DNA of 64,000 bases. It comes from Flavobacterium cheongpyeongense. GTDB lineage: Bacteria > Bacteroidota > Bacteroidia > Flavobacteriales > Flavobacteriaceae. The DNA is taken from contig NZ_QJHK01000020.1 in NCBI RefSeq assembly GCF_003202435.1, forward strand, positions 1 through 64,000. The letters are read 5' to 3'. Numbering within the stretch: the first letter of the stretch is position 1; each line of letters opens with the position of its first letter. Under the pieces are notes generated by a model that saw only the letters and a program-made list of their open reading frames with translations, made no database searches and had not been told where the DNA came from. Made by a program: the position numbers and the translations under genes. This document shows, piece by piece, positions 19,050 through 27,358 of the stretch.

Positions 19050-21401
19050 ATGAAACTTTATAAAAAAATCTGTTTTTTACTGGCCTTACTAATCTCTTTG
19101 GCTGCTACAAAAATGAAGGCTCAAAATATCGAGCAAACTAATCAGGGAGTAAAATTTTCTGCACAGGATTTAGACATTACTATCGAATTTTATTCAAACA
19201 ATATCGTAAGGGTTTACAAAACCTCAAAGGGTTTTTCTTACAATAAAAAAAGCCTGTCTGTTGTAAAATCCCCCGAAACTACATCAGTAAAATTCGATCA
19301 AAAAGACAACCTTGTGGTCTTAAAGAGTACTTCAATCAAAATTGAGATAAATCCTAAAACGGGCGGTATTACCTTTTATGATATCTCTGGAAAATTGTTA
19401 CTCAAGGATAAGGATTATGGTACACAATTTTCTCTGTTAGACGATGCCGGTACTCCTTCCTATACGGTTAGAGAAGGCTTTTTATTGGATAAAGAGGAGG
19501 CTATATATGGTGTTGGTCAAATTATGGACAATAAATTTAATCGTCGGAATTCATCGCATCATATGCAAAATGAAAATATGTCAACTTATTCTCCATATTT
19601 TATGTCGGTAAAAGGATATGGCGTTTTTTGGGATAATTATTCCATTTCAGATTTCAACGACAATCCACAAGAACTTTCTTTCGAAGGTATTGGTCATTGT
19701 TCTGATTATTATTTTATGTATGGTGAAAATGCAGATGGTGTTATTTCACAAGTTCGCAACCTAACAGGGAAAGCTCCTATGCTTCCTTTATGGGCGTATG
19801 GTTTTTTTCAAAGTAAAGAACGCTATCATACACAAGACGAGAGTCTAAATGTTTTAAAAAAATACCGTGAACTAAAAGTGCCTCTTGATGTGGTTATTCA
19901 GGACTGGCGTTATTGGCCTGAGGATAAAAAGACAGATAGCTTATGGAATTCGCAAAGTTTTGACAAAGAACGATTTCCAAACCCTAAAAAATGGGTAGAT
20001 GAAATTCACAAACTAAATGCAAAACTACTAATCGTTACCTGGCCTGGATTTGGTCCCAAAACAGAACAGCGCAAAGAATTTGATAGTAAAAAAATGATCC
20101 TCAATTTTGATACTTGGCCTCCAAACAGTGGAGCTAGACCTTATGATGTTTTTAATCCAGAGGCTCTGAATATATATTGGCATTATCTCAACAAAGGAAT
20201 ATTTAGTTATATTGGAAATGATGGCTGGTGGCTAGATTCAACAGAACCAGACCACATTAATAAAAAAGAATCCGATTACCTGCTTCCAACGCATCTGGGT
20301 ACTTATCGTAGTGTGAAAAACGCTTATAGTATGATGCACAACAAAGGAATTGCTACTAACCAGCGTATAACAGACGATAATAAACGTGTTGTAATACTCA
20401 CTCGATCAGGATTTATTGGCCAACAGCTTTACGGTTCTAATAGCTGGAGTGGTGATGTAGCTTCTACATGGGAGATGCTTGAGAAACAAATTCCCGCTGC
20501 ACTAAATTATACCCTGATGGGCATTCCTAATTGGAATAGTGATATAGGCGGTTTTTTTGCCGGAAGATGGAAAAATGGAGGTGGTAATCAAAACCCGGAA
20601 TTTCAGGAACTATATGTCCGTTGGATGCAGTTTGGTGTCTTCTGTCCTATGATGCGTTCCCACGGTACTGATCTTCCTCGTGAAATTTGGAACTTTGGAG
20701 ATCGTGGTAGCTGGTGCTTTGATGCACAAGAAAAAGCAATCAATTTACGCTATAAATTATTACCTTATATTTATGGAACATCCTGGGACGTTAGCCACAA
20801 TAACGGAACATTTATGCGACCACTCGTGATGGATTTTGCAGCTGATACAAAAACACACGATATGGGTAATGAATATTTGTTTGGCCATTCTATACTTGTC
20901 TCTCCTGTAACTCAGTATAAAGCCAGAACCTGGCCTGTTTATTTACCAAAAGGAGGTGATTGGTATAATTTCTGGACAAATGAATATTATAAAGGCGGAC
21001 AAACAATAACAACCGATGCTGCTGTAGATAAAGTTCCTCTTTACATAAAAGCGGGCGCCATAATTCCTTTCGGGCCAGAGGTACAATTTTCTACAGAAAA
21101 GAAATGGAATAATCTCGAAATTCGCATTTATCCCGGTGCTGATGGTGAATTTTTCTTATATGAAGATGAAAATGATAACTACAACTACGAAAAAGGAATG
21201 TATACAACTATCAAATTCAAATGGAATAATACCGCAAAAACACTTACTATTGAAGACAGGGAAGGTCATTTTTCTGGTATGATCAAAACGCGTAAGTTCA
21301 AAATTGTTATTGCTGATCGGAATCAGGCAACCGCTGATTTACCGGCAAAACCAATTAAGATTATTTCTTATAATGGAAAAAAAACATTTGTAAAACTGTA
21401 A
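19050..21401 (+). CDS. GH31 family glycoside hydrolase (alpha-xylosidase/alpha-glucosidase type), secreted
   Basis: A 783-residue enzyme with a signal peptide (about 1-24). An N-terminal beta-sandwich (about 25-240) precedes the catalytic barrel (about 245-580). The nucleophile is Asp396 in GWWLDSTEPD and the likely acid/base is Asp469 in SWSGDVAST; LMGIPNWNSDIGGFF follows as expected. A C-terminal beta domain carries LPKGGDWYNFWTNEYYKGG and AGAIIPFG. GH31 enzymes remove terminal alpha-linked glucose, xylose or galactose with retention. The LDSTEP form reminds me of alpha-xylosidase members, but this is only a leaning. It is paired with the SusR-like regulator and converges on the minus-strand PUL. 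Confidence 0.92.
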   Translation: MKLYKKICFLLALLISLAATKMKAQNIEQTNQGVKFSAQDLDITIEFYSNNIVRVYKTSKGFSYNKKSLSVVKSPETTSVKFDQKDNLVVLKSTSIKIEINPKTGGITFYDISGKLLLKDKDYGTQFSLLDDAGTPSYTVREGFLLDKEEAIYGVGQIMDNKFNRRNSSHHMQNENMSTYSPYFMSVKGYGVFWDNYSISDFNDNPQELSFEGIGHCSDYYFMYGENADGVISQVRNLTGKAPMLPLWAYGFFQSKERYHTQDESLNVLKKYRELKVPLDVVIQDWRYWPEDKKTDSLWNSQSFDKERFPNPKKWVDEIHKLNAKLLIVTWPGFGPKTEQRKEFDSKKMILNFDTWPPNSGARPYDVFNPEALNIYWHYLNKGIFSYIGNDGWWLDSTEPDHINKKESDYLLPTHLGTYRSVKNAYSMMHNKGIATNQRITDDNKRVVILTRSGFIGQQLYGSNSWSGDVASTWEMLEKQIPAALNYTLMGIPNWNSDIGGFFAGRWKNGGGNQNPEFQELYVRWMQFGVFCPMMRSHGTDLPREIWNFGDRGSWCFDAQEKAINLRYKLLPYIYGTSWDVSHNNGTFMRPLVMDFAADTKTHDMGNEYLFGHSILVSPVTQYKARTWPVYLPKGGDWYNFWTNEYYKGGQTITTDAAVDKVPLYIKAGAIIPFGPEVQFSTEKKWNNLEIRIYPGADGEFFLYEDENDNYNYEKGMYTTIKFKWNNTAKTLTIEDREGHFSGMIKTRKFKIVIADRNQATADLPAKPIKIISYNGKKTFVKL

Positions 21402-21474
21402 AAAAACCTGTTTAGGTTCTGGTGAAAACTCAATATTTTTTTAAAAAATACCTGAATTTACTAAAAACAAATGA

Positions 21475-21507
21475 GGCTGTCCTAAAAAGCAGGGACAGCC
21501 TTTTTTA
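21475..21507 (+). terminator. Terminator after the GH31 gene
   Basis: An 8-bp stem GGCTGTCC/GGACAGCC with a 10-nt loop is followed by T6. It lies about 75 bp beyond the GH31 stop codon. Confidence 0.85.
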
Positions 21508-21700
21508 TATACTTGTCAATTCTCTTTTCAGGCCAGAAAAAATTTCTGCTTTAGCGTTGGCGAGACAATGAGGTTGGGATTTATTTGTTTTAAACGCATT
21601 GAAAACGCTACGATTTGTTTTCATAATATAAGTAAGTACTCCATAAAATCAACTACCAGAGCATTCTGATGATACACGGTTAAAATAAAAATAAAATCAA

Positions 21701-21725
21701 ATTGAAAGCTCCAAAATTTCAATCA
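21701..21725 (-). terminator. Weak terminator overlapping the DUF2264 stop codon
   Basis: On the minus strand ATTGAAA and TTTCAAT form a 7-bp stem around a 9-nt loop, followed by a T-rich run (21680-21700). The stem overlaps the stop codon, so this is only a likely terminator of the GH2-GH78-DUF2264 operon. Confidence 0.45.
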
Positions 21726-23738
21726 ATTTGCATTAAAATCAAGTGTTATCTTCTTTCCGTTTTTAAACTGAACTGTAATAACATCATTAGCCTTCGAAAG
21801 AGTTTTTACCGGAACCAATTCTTCATTCTTCCACTTTTCACCTGATTTTTTCCAAAGCATTAAAGTCGCATATACATTTGATTGAGCTGATTTAGTATCA
21901 CTGCTGCAATTTATTACGGCACTTTCATTACTTTCCGGATGTAATCCTTTTGCATGTACTACCTCCGCCCTCTCCCAGCCTGAAAGCGTCACCATTGCCA
22001 ATTGGTATTTTCCATTGTCGATAATGATGATTTCGTACCCTTCTGATTTCTTTTTAGTAACCACAATCTCTTTGCCTAATTTTGGCAAAGCGTAATGCCC
22101 CAAACGAATCGAAACAGGTTTATCACTGTTATTTTTGTCTACTCTTAAAATACCGTTTGCCAAAGGAATATCGGCCAAATTAAACCGGATATTTTCATCG
22201 GTTTCCAACACTGCATCCCGGTAATAAATATCGTTTTCAAATTTTTTAAAGGTGTATAATCGAAAGGCTTCCCATTTGTCCTCTTTATTTTTAATGGCAT
22301 AATTCATCGCTACTTCTCCTTTTTCACCATCAGCCTGCCACGGAAAAGCACTGTTATAAGAAAGTCTGTTGTAATTTTCTGTCGACCTGAATTTCTGCCA
22401 GTCGTTTTTTACTTTTTCATGACACCATGCCCTTACCTCTGAAGCACCGATATTAGGGTAATCTGTAATTAAAATTTGTGAATCTCCCTGATATTTGTTG
22501 TACACTTCGTCTTTTTTGAATTTGGTATCCCAATCGCCATTGTTTTCTTTGGCGTGCCAGAAAGGATTATCATCGGGAACCAATAACCCTAAAAATGCTT
22601 TTCCCATCCAGTACACACTCCCGCGACAGCTGTATATTTGAACTGCGGGTTCAAAAGCACCATAAAATCCAAGTGTTGGTACTTTATCTTTCATAAAATC
22701 AGGATGGGTCAAAAATTGCTTGATTACTCCGGATGAAATTCTGCGCATCCATCCATAATTAGCATTAGGATCGTTTTGAAATCCCATCAACGGAAAAGGT
22801 ACAATCGCACCGGTTCGGTAACTGATACTTCTTCCCCACATAATCATTTCGCCATTTTTGCTGAACAGGTTTGGGTAATTGTCTTTTAAATCACTAAAAT
22901 TGGATTCAAACTCAGAGGCAATTTCCGGATAGTATTTCTTTCCGAAAAATTCTGACCAGATACAACCGTACATCTGAAAAGCCCACATGCTGTAATAATC
23001 AAAAGCGGGACTGTCGTTGTACCAGCCATTGCCACGGTAATGCTTTAAGGATTTTTCTAAATATTCTACCAATAATTTTTCATTCACGCGATATCCCTGC
23101 TGTTTAAAAAAACTTAATACAAAAATGTTGAAAAATTTCCAGTTCGAATCTACTGTTGGACCATCACCATAGCTGAGCATCGTTTTAGCCAGTTCGTCTT
23201 TTTGAGCTTGTGGCAACGGCTTCCATAAAACATCCGGATTGGTTAAAAGCGAAAGTGCAAGGGCTCCAAATTCAACTAAATTCTGACTTGGACCTCCATT
23301 GTTAGGACGCAACTTAATGAAAGATGTACTGACCGGATCAATTAATTTTCCTATTTGAAATCGATAGTAATCGGCAACTTTTATGTTATTGATAACTAAG
23401 GATGGATTTTCTTTTAATAATGGTGAAGCAATGAATAAAGTTCTGCAAAGCCCTTCCAGTTTCTCTGTTGGAACCTGATTTGGATTTGACGGATAACTTT
23501 TTCCTTCCTGTTTCGGAAATTGCATTGGATCATCCAGTTTATGAATATAGCTAAAAGCTCCTTCGAGTAAATAAAGTGCGGCATCCCTCCAGTGGTGTTT
23601 TGTCATTCCGGTTTGTGGACTAACATTAAAATCCGGATTTTTAATCTGAAATACAGCAGCACTATTTTCTTTTTGCTGAGAAAATAAAGGCCCACTGAAA
23701 ATACTGGCTAAAAGTAACAATGTTTTTAACTGATTCAT
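21723..23738 (-). CDS. DUF2264 family protein, long form, secreted (putative glycosidase)
   Basis: A 671-residue protein with a signal peptide (about 1-21). Residues about 40-400 form the DUF2264 helical barrel (HHWRDAALYLLEGAFSYI, GNGWYNDSPAFDYYSMWAFQ, GRSISYRTGAIVPFPLMG), followed by a C-terminal beta-sandwich. From memory, some DUF2264 proteins were shown to be exo-beta-glucuronidases on arabinogalactan side chains and placed in CAZy GH154; this is family knowledge, not proof here. It lies 38 bp after the GH78 gene in a GH2-GH78-DUF2264 operon. A shorter paralogue is encoded at 43016-44260. Its signal-peptide DNA closely resembles that of the neighbouring GH78 gene. Confidence 0.85.
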   Translation of the reverse strand: MNQLKTLLLLASIFSGPLFSQQKENSAAVFQIKNPDFNVSPQTGMTKHHWRDAALYLLEGAFSYIHKLDDPMQFPKQEGKSYPSNPNQVPTEKLEGLCRTLFIASPLLKENPSLVINNIKVADYYRFQIGKLIDPVSTSFIKLRPNNGGPSQNLVEFGALALSLLTNPDVLWKPLPQAQKDELAKTMLSYGDGPTVDSNWKFFNIFVLSFFKQQGYRVNEKLLVEYLEKSLKHYRGNGWYNDSPAFDYYSMWAFQMYGCIWSEFFGKKYYPEIASEFESNFSDLKDNYPNLFSKNGEMIMWGRSISYRTGAIVPFPLMGFQNDPNANYGWMRRISSGVIKQFLTHPDFMKDKVPTLGFYGAFEPAVQIYSCRGSVYWMGKAFLGLLVPDDNPFWHAKENNGDWDTKFKKDEVYNKYQGDSQILITDYPNIGASEVRAWCHEKVKNDWQKFRSTENYNRLSYNSAFPWQADGEKGEVAMNYAIKNKEDKWEAFRLYTFKKFENDIYYRDAVLETDENIRFNLADIPLANGILRVDKNNSDKPVSIRLGHYALPKLGKEIVVTKKKSEGYEIIIIDNGKYQLAMVTLSGWERAEVVHAKGLHPESNESAVINCSSDTKSAQSNVYATLMLWKKSGEKWKNEELVPVKTLSKANDVITVQFKNGKKITLDFNAN

Positions 23739-23776
23739 TTTTTAAAAGATTTTGTATACTGTACTTATCTGCTAAT

Positions 23777-26700
23777 TTAATTCCTAACAACTGTTTCGAA
23801 ACTATATTCTCCGGATTCTATCTGAAAGACAGCTTTATTGTTTTTTATATTCAAAAATTTTATTCCGCTTTTTTTGCCAGTTACAGTCACATCATTTTCT
23901 TTTAAAGCCGGCAAATAGAGTGTTGCACTTGTATTTGCGGGAACAACAAAACGGAACTCATATTTACCATTTTTCTTTTCCCAACTGCTTTCAATGCGAC
24001 CGTACATCGAATCGTAATAGCCATTGGCAAAAGTCATTTTTCCGGTTGAATCAGGTTCTGGCTGTAGCACAAAATGTTTAAATCCAGGTGAATTATCATC
24101 TCTTACAATTCCTAACGAATAATTATACATCCATGCTCCTACGGCACCAAAAGCATAATGATTAAAAGAATTCATTCGGTTATTTCCTCCAAATCCGTCT
24201 TTATGGGTGTACGAATTTAAGCGTTCCCAAATAGTAGTTGCTCCCTGACTAACTGGATACAGCCATGAAGGATAAGAAGTTTGCTGTAATAATTGGTAGG
24301 CAACATTTGAATAACCATTATCAGAAAGTGCTTTATTTACCCATGCAGTCCCAATAAACCCGGTCATTAATGAATAGGGCGGACAAACAACACCCTGATC
24401 TGTTTTGTTTTCTCTTTTCATGGAAGCTATAAACTGTTTTATAGCCAGATCTGAATTTTTTTTATTGAAAATATTAAAAGCAAAAGGCAACGCATAAGAT
24501 GTTTGTGTATCTACTATTTTGCCTCTAAATGAAGTCTTTCCTGTTGCCGCATCAATGTAGGTCATATTAAAAAAATCTTTTCGTTTCTTATAGTATTCTG
24601 AAAAATGCAGTTCATCTTCCTTTTTATCCATTAGAGCCGCTACCTTGATCATAATTTCTAAATCATAAATAAAATAGGCCTCCCAAAATAGTGTTTTTTC
24701 ATTTTTAGAATCCTCTAAGCTAAGCCAATCCCCTAAAGAACTCCAGGTATTTCGTTCTTTTTCTTTTAAAACCCCCGTTTGGTTATCAATATCGTCTATA
24801 AGATAATTGGCGTAACTTTTCATAGCATCATAATGTTCTTCTAATAAGCTGAGATCTCCATATTGCAGGTAGTTTTCCCAGGCGACTGTAATTCCTGCAC
24901 TTCCCCATAATGTTTCGCCAAAACCTACGCCTATAGGAGCTACATCCGGAAATCGTCCCTCTTTTGTCTGGATATCTCTCATCGCAAGCATATGTCTCCT
25001 GAGAAATTGTTCTACATCTGCTAAATGAACTGCAGTCCGGGAAAAGACCGAAATATCACCACTCCATCCTAGTCGTTCGTTGCGTTGAGGACAATCCGTA
25101 GGAATAGATAAAAAATTCCCATACATCGACCAGGTAATATTTTCCCATAATTTATTTACCAACGGATTTGAGGTTTGATAATGAGAAGATAGTTCGTGAA
25201 CAGAACTTAACACTGTTCCTTTAACATGGTCCAACTGTAAAGGCTTGTCTATTCCTGATATTGCTACATAACGATAACCATGAAATGTAAATCGCGGGTT
25301 TATAGTTTCGCTGCCTCCTTTAGTTATGTAAATGTCCTGTGACATAGCTGCCCTGACATTTTCCAGCATCAGTAAATTTTCATTGCCTTTATATTCTGGC
25401 AAATCAGGATACAAAACTTCGGCATAACGCAATACAATTTTTTTTCCTTTTTCTACATTGTTCATTGTAATTTTGGGAACACCTACCATGTTTTGTCCCA
25501 TGTCGTAAACAAATACACCCGGACGAACTTCTTTAACGGATTGAGCCGTTAATTCTTTTATCGGTTGAACCGTATTTCCAAATTGCCCCACCAATTGAGC
25601 ATCCGAAAAATTATTAAAGTTGGGTAAATTAGCCGTTCCTTCTAAACTTACAAATCCATTAGTTTCAACAGCTACAGCCTGATGCCAGTTGGATGCATCA
25701 TATTGGGCTGTGTCCCACCCTTCAATTGCTTTTTCTTTTCCTGCATCATATACTTCACCCTGAAAAAAACTACTGTACTTTACAGGCCCATCATTAAAAT
25801 ACTGCCAGGTTTCAGGACTACTGGTGGTGATTTTTTCGCTGCCATCGGAGTAGGTAACTACCAGTTTAGCCAGCATCGATTGACGATCACCAAAGAAATT
25901 CCAGTTTTCACCAACAAACGTACTACCTCCACTCCACCAGCCTTCACCAAGAACTGCTCCTAATGCATTATTTCCGTTCTGAATACAGGAAGTAACATCA
26001 TAGGTTTGGTACAAATGGGTTTTGTTGTATTGTGTCAGTCCCGGATTAAAATAATCGTTTCCTACTTTTTTTCCGTTTAAATATATATCATAAATTCCCC
26101 GTGCTGTTACATACAATCGTGCTTTACTTATTTTAGTAGAATCGATTTCAAATACGGTTCGCAACATTGGCATTGAATGCTGACTTGGATTGGCTAACAC
26201 AAAAAAACCATTGTTTCCTCCCGTTACGGTATAGCTATTATCTTTAATACTTATTTCTTTATGTGCCGAAAATATACTTGGGGTATGACCATTCTCAGAA
26301 AAGATCACATTAGAAGGGCTTCGGTAATTCTTAATTTCTATGTTTGAAAATTGCGCTTTTTCTCCTTTTCGAACTAAAAAACCAATATCACCCACTACCG
26401 GAAAGGCTATAAAATCGCCGCCGGCTCCCAGCGGATTTAAATTAACATCGGCGACCAGATTCTCTTTTGAATTTCCATCAATATAAATCTTGGTTACTCC
26501 CAAACAGCTTTGAACACTTATAGTATGTGGATTGTACCTGTTTCCTTTATTAAGGATCGTATTCGAAATAGAAAAACTTTTAAAGGAAAGGTCTTTTTTA
26601 TCATTTGGATCATAACCTACCCTGTAAATATTCAGTTTTGCATTTTGATCTGAATTTAAACGCCCAAGATTTAATTCAATCTCAATGTAACTTTCGTCTT

Positions 26701-27358
26701 TTTTATTTTCAAGTTTATATTGATTTTTATTCCGGTCCATTAAACGCAGATCATTCGCGCCATAAACTAACGATGCTTTTGTTGATTTTGATTTTTCATC
26801 CAGGTGAATTGTACTATTGATACAAAAAACAGGAAGATATTGGGAATACAAAACCATATCATTAGGATTACCACCAATCCATTTTGCTCCAGACCAGGCG
26901 GTTGATTTATCTAAATCTGAATTGGTCACCATTTTGGGGTTCATCAAACCTGTTTCAAACCATGAATGTGCAGCATATTTTTTTCCTTTTTGATTCCAGA
27001 CATTAACCGTCCAGTTGTACAGAGTTGCTGATTTGAAATTTTCACCTTTATATTTAATATTAATAGATGTACCACTATTAACTTTACCGGTATTCCAAAC
27101 CTCTTGTCCGACATGATTGGTTACAATAATTTGATAGGCCGTTTGATAACAGCCTATGTTTGAACCTGAATTTTGCATTTGCCAGCTAAAAACTGGCTGA
27201 GATACATCAAGACCAATTGGAGTTACAGCATTTTCTACCTTAAGATTACTAATTTGAATATTTGCATCACTAAGTAACGCCTTATTTTCTTTTTGCTGAG
27301 GGTATAAAGACGAACTGAAAATAGCGACGAAAAGCAATAGTGTTTTTATTTGATTCAT
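23777..27358 (-). CDS. GH78 family alpha-L-rhamnosidase, secreted
   Basis: A 1193-residue enzyme with a signal peptide (about 1-21). It has an N-terminal Ig-like domain (about 35-140), a CBM67-like region and a GH78 (alpha/alpha)6 barrel carrying the signature DCPQRNERLGWSGD at 755-768, which holds the catalytic acidic residues. A C-terminal beta-sandwich follows. GH78 enzymes remove terminal alpha-L-rhamnose with inversion. Unusual is an insertion of about 220 residues (about 165-385) of concanavalin-like character between WSGAKWIGG and the MLRTVFEID strand. The start codon overlaps the upstream GH2 stop (ATGA), implying translational coupling. Confidence 0.94.
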   Translation of the reverse strand: MNQIKTLLLFVAIFSSSLYPQQKENKALLSDANIQISNLKVENAVTPIGLDVSQPVFSWQMQNSGSNIGCYQTAYQIIVTNHVGQEVWNTGKVNSGTSINIKYKGENFKSATLYNWTVNVWNQKGKKYAAHSWFETGLMNPKMVTNSDLDKSTAWSGAKWIGGNPNDMVLYSQYLPVFCINSTIHLDEKSKSTKASLVYGANDLRLMDRNKNQYKLENKKDESYIEIELNLGRLNSDQNAKLNIYRVGYDPNDKKDLSFKSFSISNTILNKGNRYNPHTISVQSCLGVTKIYIDGNSKENLVADVNLNPLGAGGDFIAFPVVGDIGFLVRKGEKAQFSNIEIKNYRSPSNVIFSENGHTPSIFSAHKEISIKDNSYTVTGGNNGFFVLANPSQHSMPMLRTVFEIDSTKISKARLYVTARGIYDIYLNGKKVGNDYFNPGLTQYNKTHLYQTYDVTSCIQNGNNALGAVLGEGWWSGGSTFVGENWNFFGDRQSMLAKLVVTYSDGSEKITTSSPETWQYFNDGPVKYSSFFQGEVYDAGKEKAIEGWDTAQYDASNWHQAVAVETNGFVSLEGTANLPNFNNFSDAQLVGQFGNTVQPIKELTAQSVKEVRPGVFVYDMGQNMVGVPKITMNNVEKGKKIVLRYAEVLYPDLPEYKGNENLLMLENVRAAMSQDIYITKGGSETINPRFTFHGYRYVAISGIDKPLQLDHVKGTVLSSVHELSSHYQTSNPLVNKLWENITWSMYGNFLSIPTDCPQRNERLGWSGDISVFSRTAVHLADVEQFLRRHMLAMRDIQTKEGRFPDVAPIGVGFGETLWGSAGITVAWENYLQYGDLSLLEEHYDAMKSYANYLIDDIDNQTGVLKEKERNTWSSLGDWLSLEDSKNEKTLFWEAYFIYDLEIMIKVAALMDKKEDELHFSEYYKKRKDFFNMTYIDAATGKTSFRGKIVDTQTSYALPFAFNIFNKKNSDLAIKQFIASMKRENKTDQGVVCPPYSLMTGFIGTAWVNKALSDNGYSNVAYQLLQQTSYPSWLYPVSQGATTIWERLNSYTHKDGFGGNNRMNSFNHYAFGAVGAWMYNYSLGIVRDDNSPGFKHFVLQPEPDSTGKMTFANGYYDSMYGRIESSWEKKNGKYEFRFVVPANTSATLYLPALKENDVTVTGKKSGIKFLNIKNNKAVFQIESGEYSFETVVRN

